The notes beneath the pieces are model-generated. The model did not search any database and was not told the origin of the DNA. It was given only the letters and a program-made list of their open reading frames with translations. Shown in pieces: positions 5,308 to 5,887 of a stretch of 5,887 nucleotides of DNA (the stretch's first letter is position 1; the number at the start of each line of letters is the position of its first letter). The translations under genes and the position numbers were made by a program. The DNA is taken from positions 1 to 5,887 of the forward strand of contig JAPPHW010000411.1 of NCBI GenBank assembly GCA_028820945.1, in the 5' to 3' direction. This stretch comes from Defluviicoccus sp. (lineage in GTDB: Bacteria; Pseudomonadota; Alphaproteobacteria; MPNO01).

Positions 5308-5887
5308 ATGACCGCAGCAGACGACTTCAAGGTCGCAGATATCGCCCTCGCCGATTGGGGGCGGAAGGAGATCGCGATCGCCGAAACGGAGATGCCGGGG
5401 CTGATGGCGCTCCGCGGCGAGTTCGGCGCCTCGCGCTCGCTCGAAGGCGCCCGGATCGCGGGCTGCCTCCACATGACGGTGCAGACCGCGGTGCTGATCG
5501 AGACCCTGACCGCGCTCGGCGCGACGGTGCGGTGGAGCTCGTGCAACATCTTTTCGACCCAGGACCACGCCGCCGCCGCGATCGCCGCGACGGGCGTTCC
5601 CGTGTTCGCCTGGAAAGGGATGTCGGAGGACGAGTTCTGGTGGGCGATCGACCGGACGATCGAGGGCCCCGACGGGTGGCGGCCGAACCTCATTCTCGAC
5701 GATGGCGGCGATCTCACCAAGGTGATGCACGACAAGTTCCCGGCCCTGCTCGACAACGTGCTGGGGCTCTCGGAAGAGACCACCACCGGCGTCCACCGGC
5801 TCTACGAGATGGCACAGGACGGAACGCTCCGCGTGCCCGCGATCAACGTCAACGATTCCGTGACCAAGTCGAAATTCGACAATCTCT
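5308..5887 (+). CDS. ahcY: S-adenosylhomocysteine hydrolase, 3' end outside the window
   Basis: Cytoplasmic NAD-dependent enzyme that reversibly splits S-adenosylhomocysteine into adenosine and homocysteine, sustaining SAM-dependent methylation. The frame runs unbroken from ATG 5308 through 193 codons to the right edge. The family is about 430-470 residues, so the NAD-binding domain and C-terminal part are missing. The substrate-domain motifs are clear: [16 protein letters not shown] at 7-22, [17 protein letters not shown] at 51-67 (His55, Thr57), [15 protein letters not shown] at 80-94, [10 protein letters not shown] at 128-137 (Asp131/Asp132), [11 protein letters not shown] at 156-166 (Glu157, Thr158), and [13 protein letters not shown] at 181-193 (Lys187, Asp191, Asn192). 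These correspond to the substrate-binding and catalytic residues known from the human enzyme. The ATG is chosen because homology begins within a few residues. It often sits close to ptsH in alphaproteobacteria; here about 1.8 kb separates them. Confidence 0.96.
   Translation, partial: MTAADDFKVADIALADWGRKEIAIAETEMPGLMALRGEFGASRSLEGARIAGCLHMTVQTAVLIETLTALGATVRWSSCNIFSTQDHAAAAIAATGVPVFAWKGMSEDEFWWAIDRTIEGPDGWRPNLILDDGGDLTKVMHDKFPALLDNVLGLSEETTTGVHRLYEMAQDGTLRVPAINVNDSVTKSKFDNL

Noticed and set aside
5254..5796. Two minus-strand frames opposite ahcY
   Set aside because: They are complement shadows of the unmistakable ahcY frame and lack motifs.

Overview
The window is high-GC (about 70% in the stretches I sampled) and carries the alphaproteobacterial envelope-sensing and regulatory-PTS cluster. 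In order these are the 3' part of a ChvG/ExoS-type sensor kinase, a short HPr kinase (hprK), rapZ, a mannose-family EIIA and HPr (ptsH), and further on the 5' part of S-adenosylhomocysteinase (ahcY). The single-domain HprK, the cluster order and the ChvG-type kinase point to an alphaproteobacterium; I cannot assign an order or genus.

Positions 2-3536 are one tightly packed plus-strand operon. The kinase and hprK are 3 bp apart, hprK/rapZ and EIIA/HPr overlap by 4 bp (ATGA), and rapZ and EIIA are 12 bp apart. The logic is a regulatory phosphorelay: EI (elsewhere) phosphorylates HPr on His21, HPr passes phosphate to EIIA His11, and HprK modifies HPr on Ser52. No sugar permease (EIIB/EIIC) is present. 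The upstream response regulator ChvI is expected just outside the left edge.

Positions 3537-5307 separate ptsH from ahcY, two genes that are neighbours in several alphaproteobacteria. This stretch holds an AT-rich control region with a perfect TATAAT inside a palindrome, then a PIN-domain toxin and a ribbon-helix-helix (HicB-like) antitoxin that overlap by 4 bp in toxin-first order. A convergent phytanoyl-CoA dioxygenase-family gene follows on the minus strand. The toxin gene has lower GC (about 62% by hand count) and TTG leucine codons that are rare in its neighbours, consistent with transfer.

Positions 5161-5307 are a divergent intergenic region with weak promoter candidates for both the dioxygenase and ahcY; no SAH riboswitch is recognisable. 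ahcY runs off the right edge after 193 codons.

I see no wholly new system. The most interesting part is the toxin-antitoxin unit: its control region has three ATATCT-type half-sites around the -10 element, the toxin apparently lacks a ribosome binding site, and the antitoxin has a strong one.
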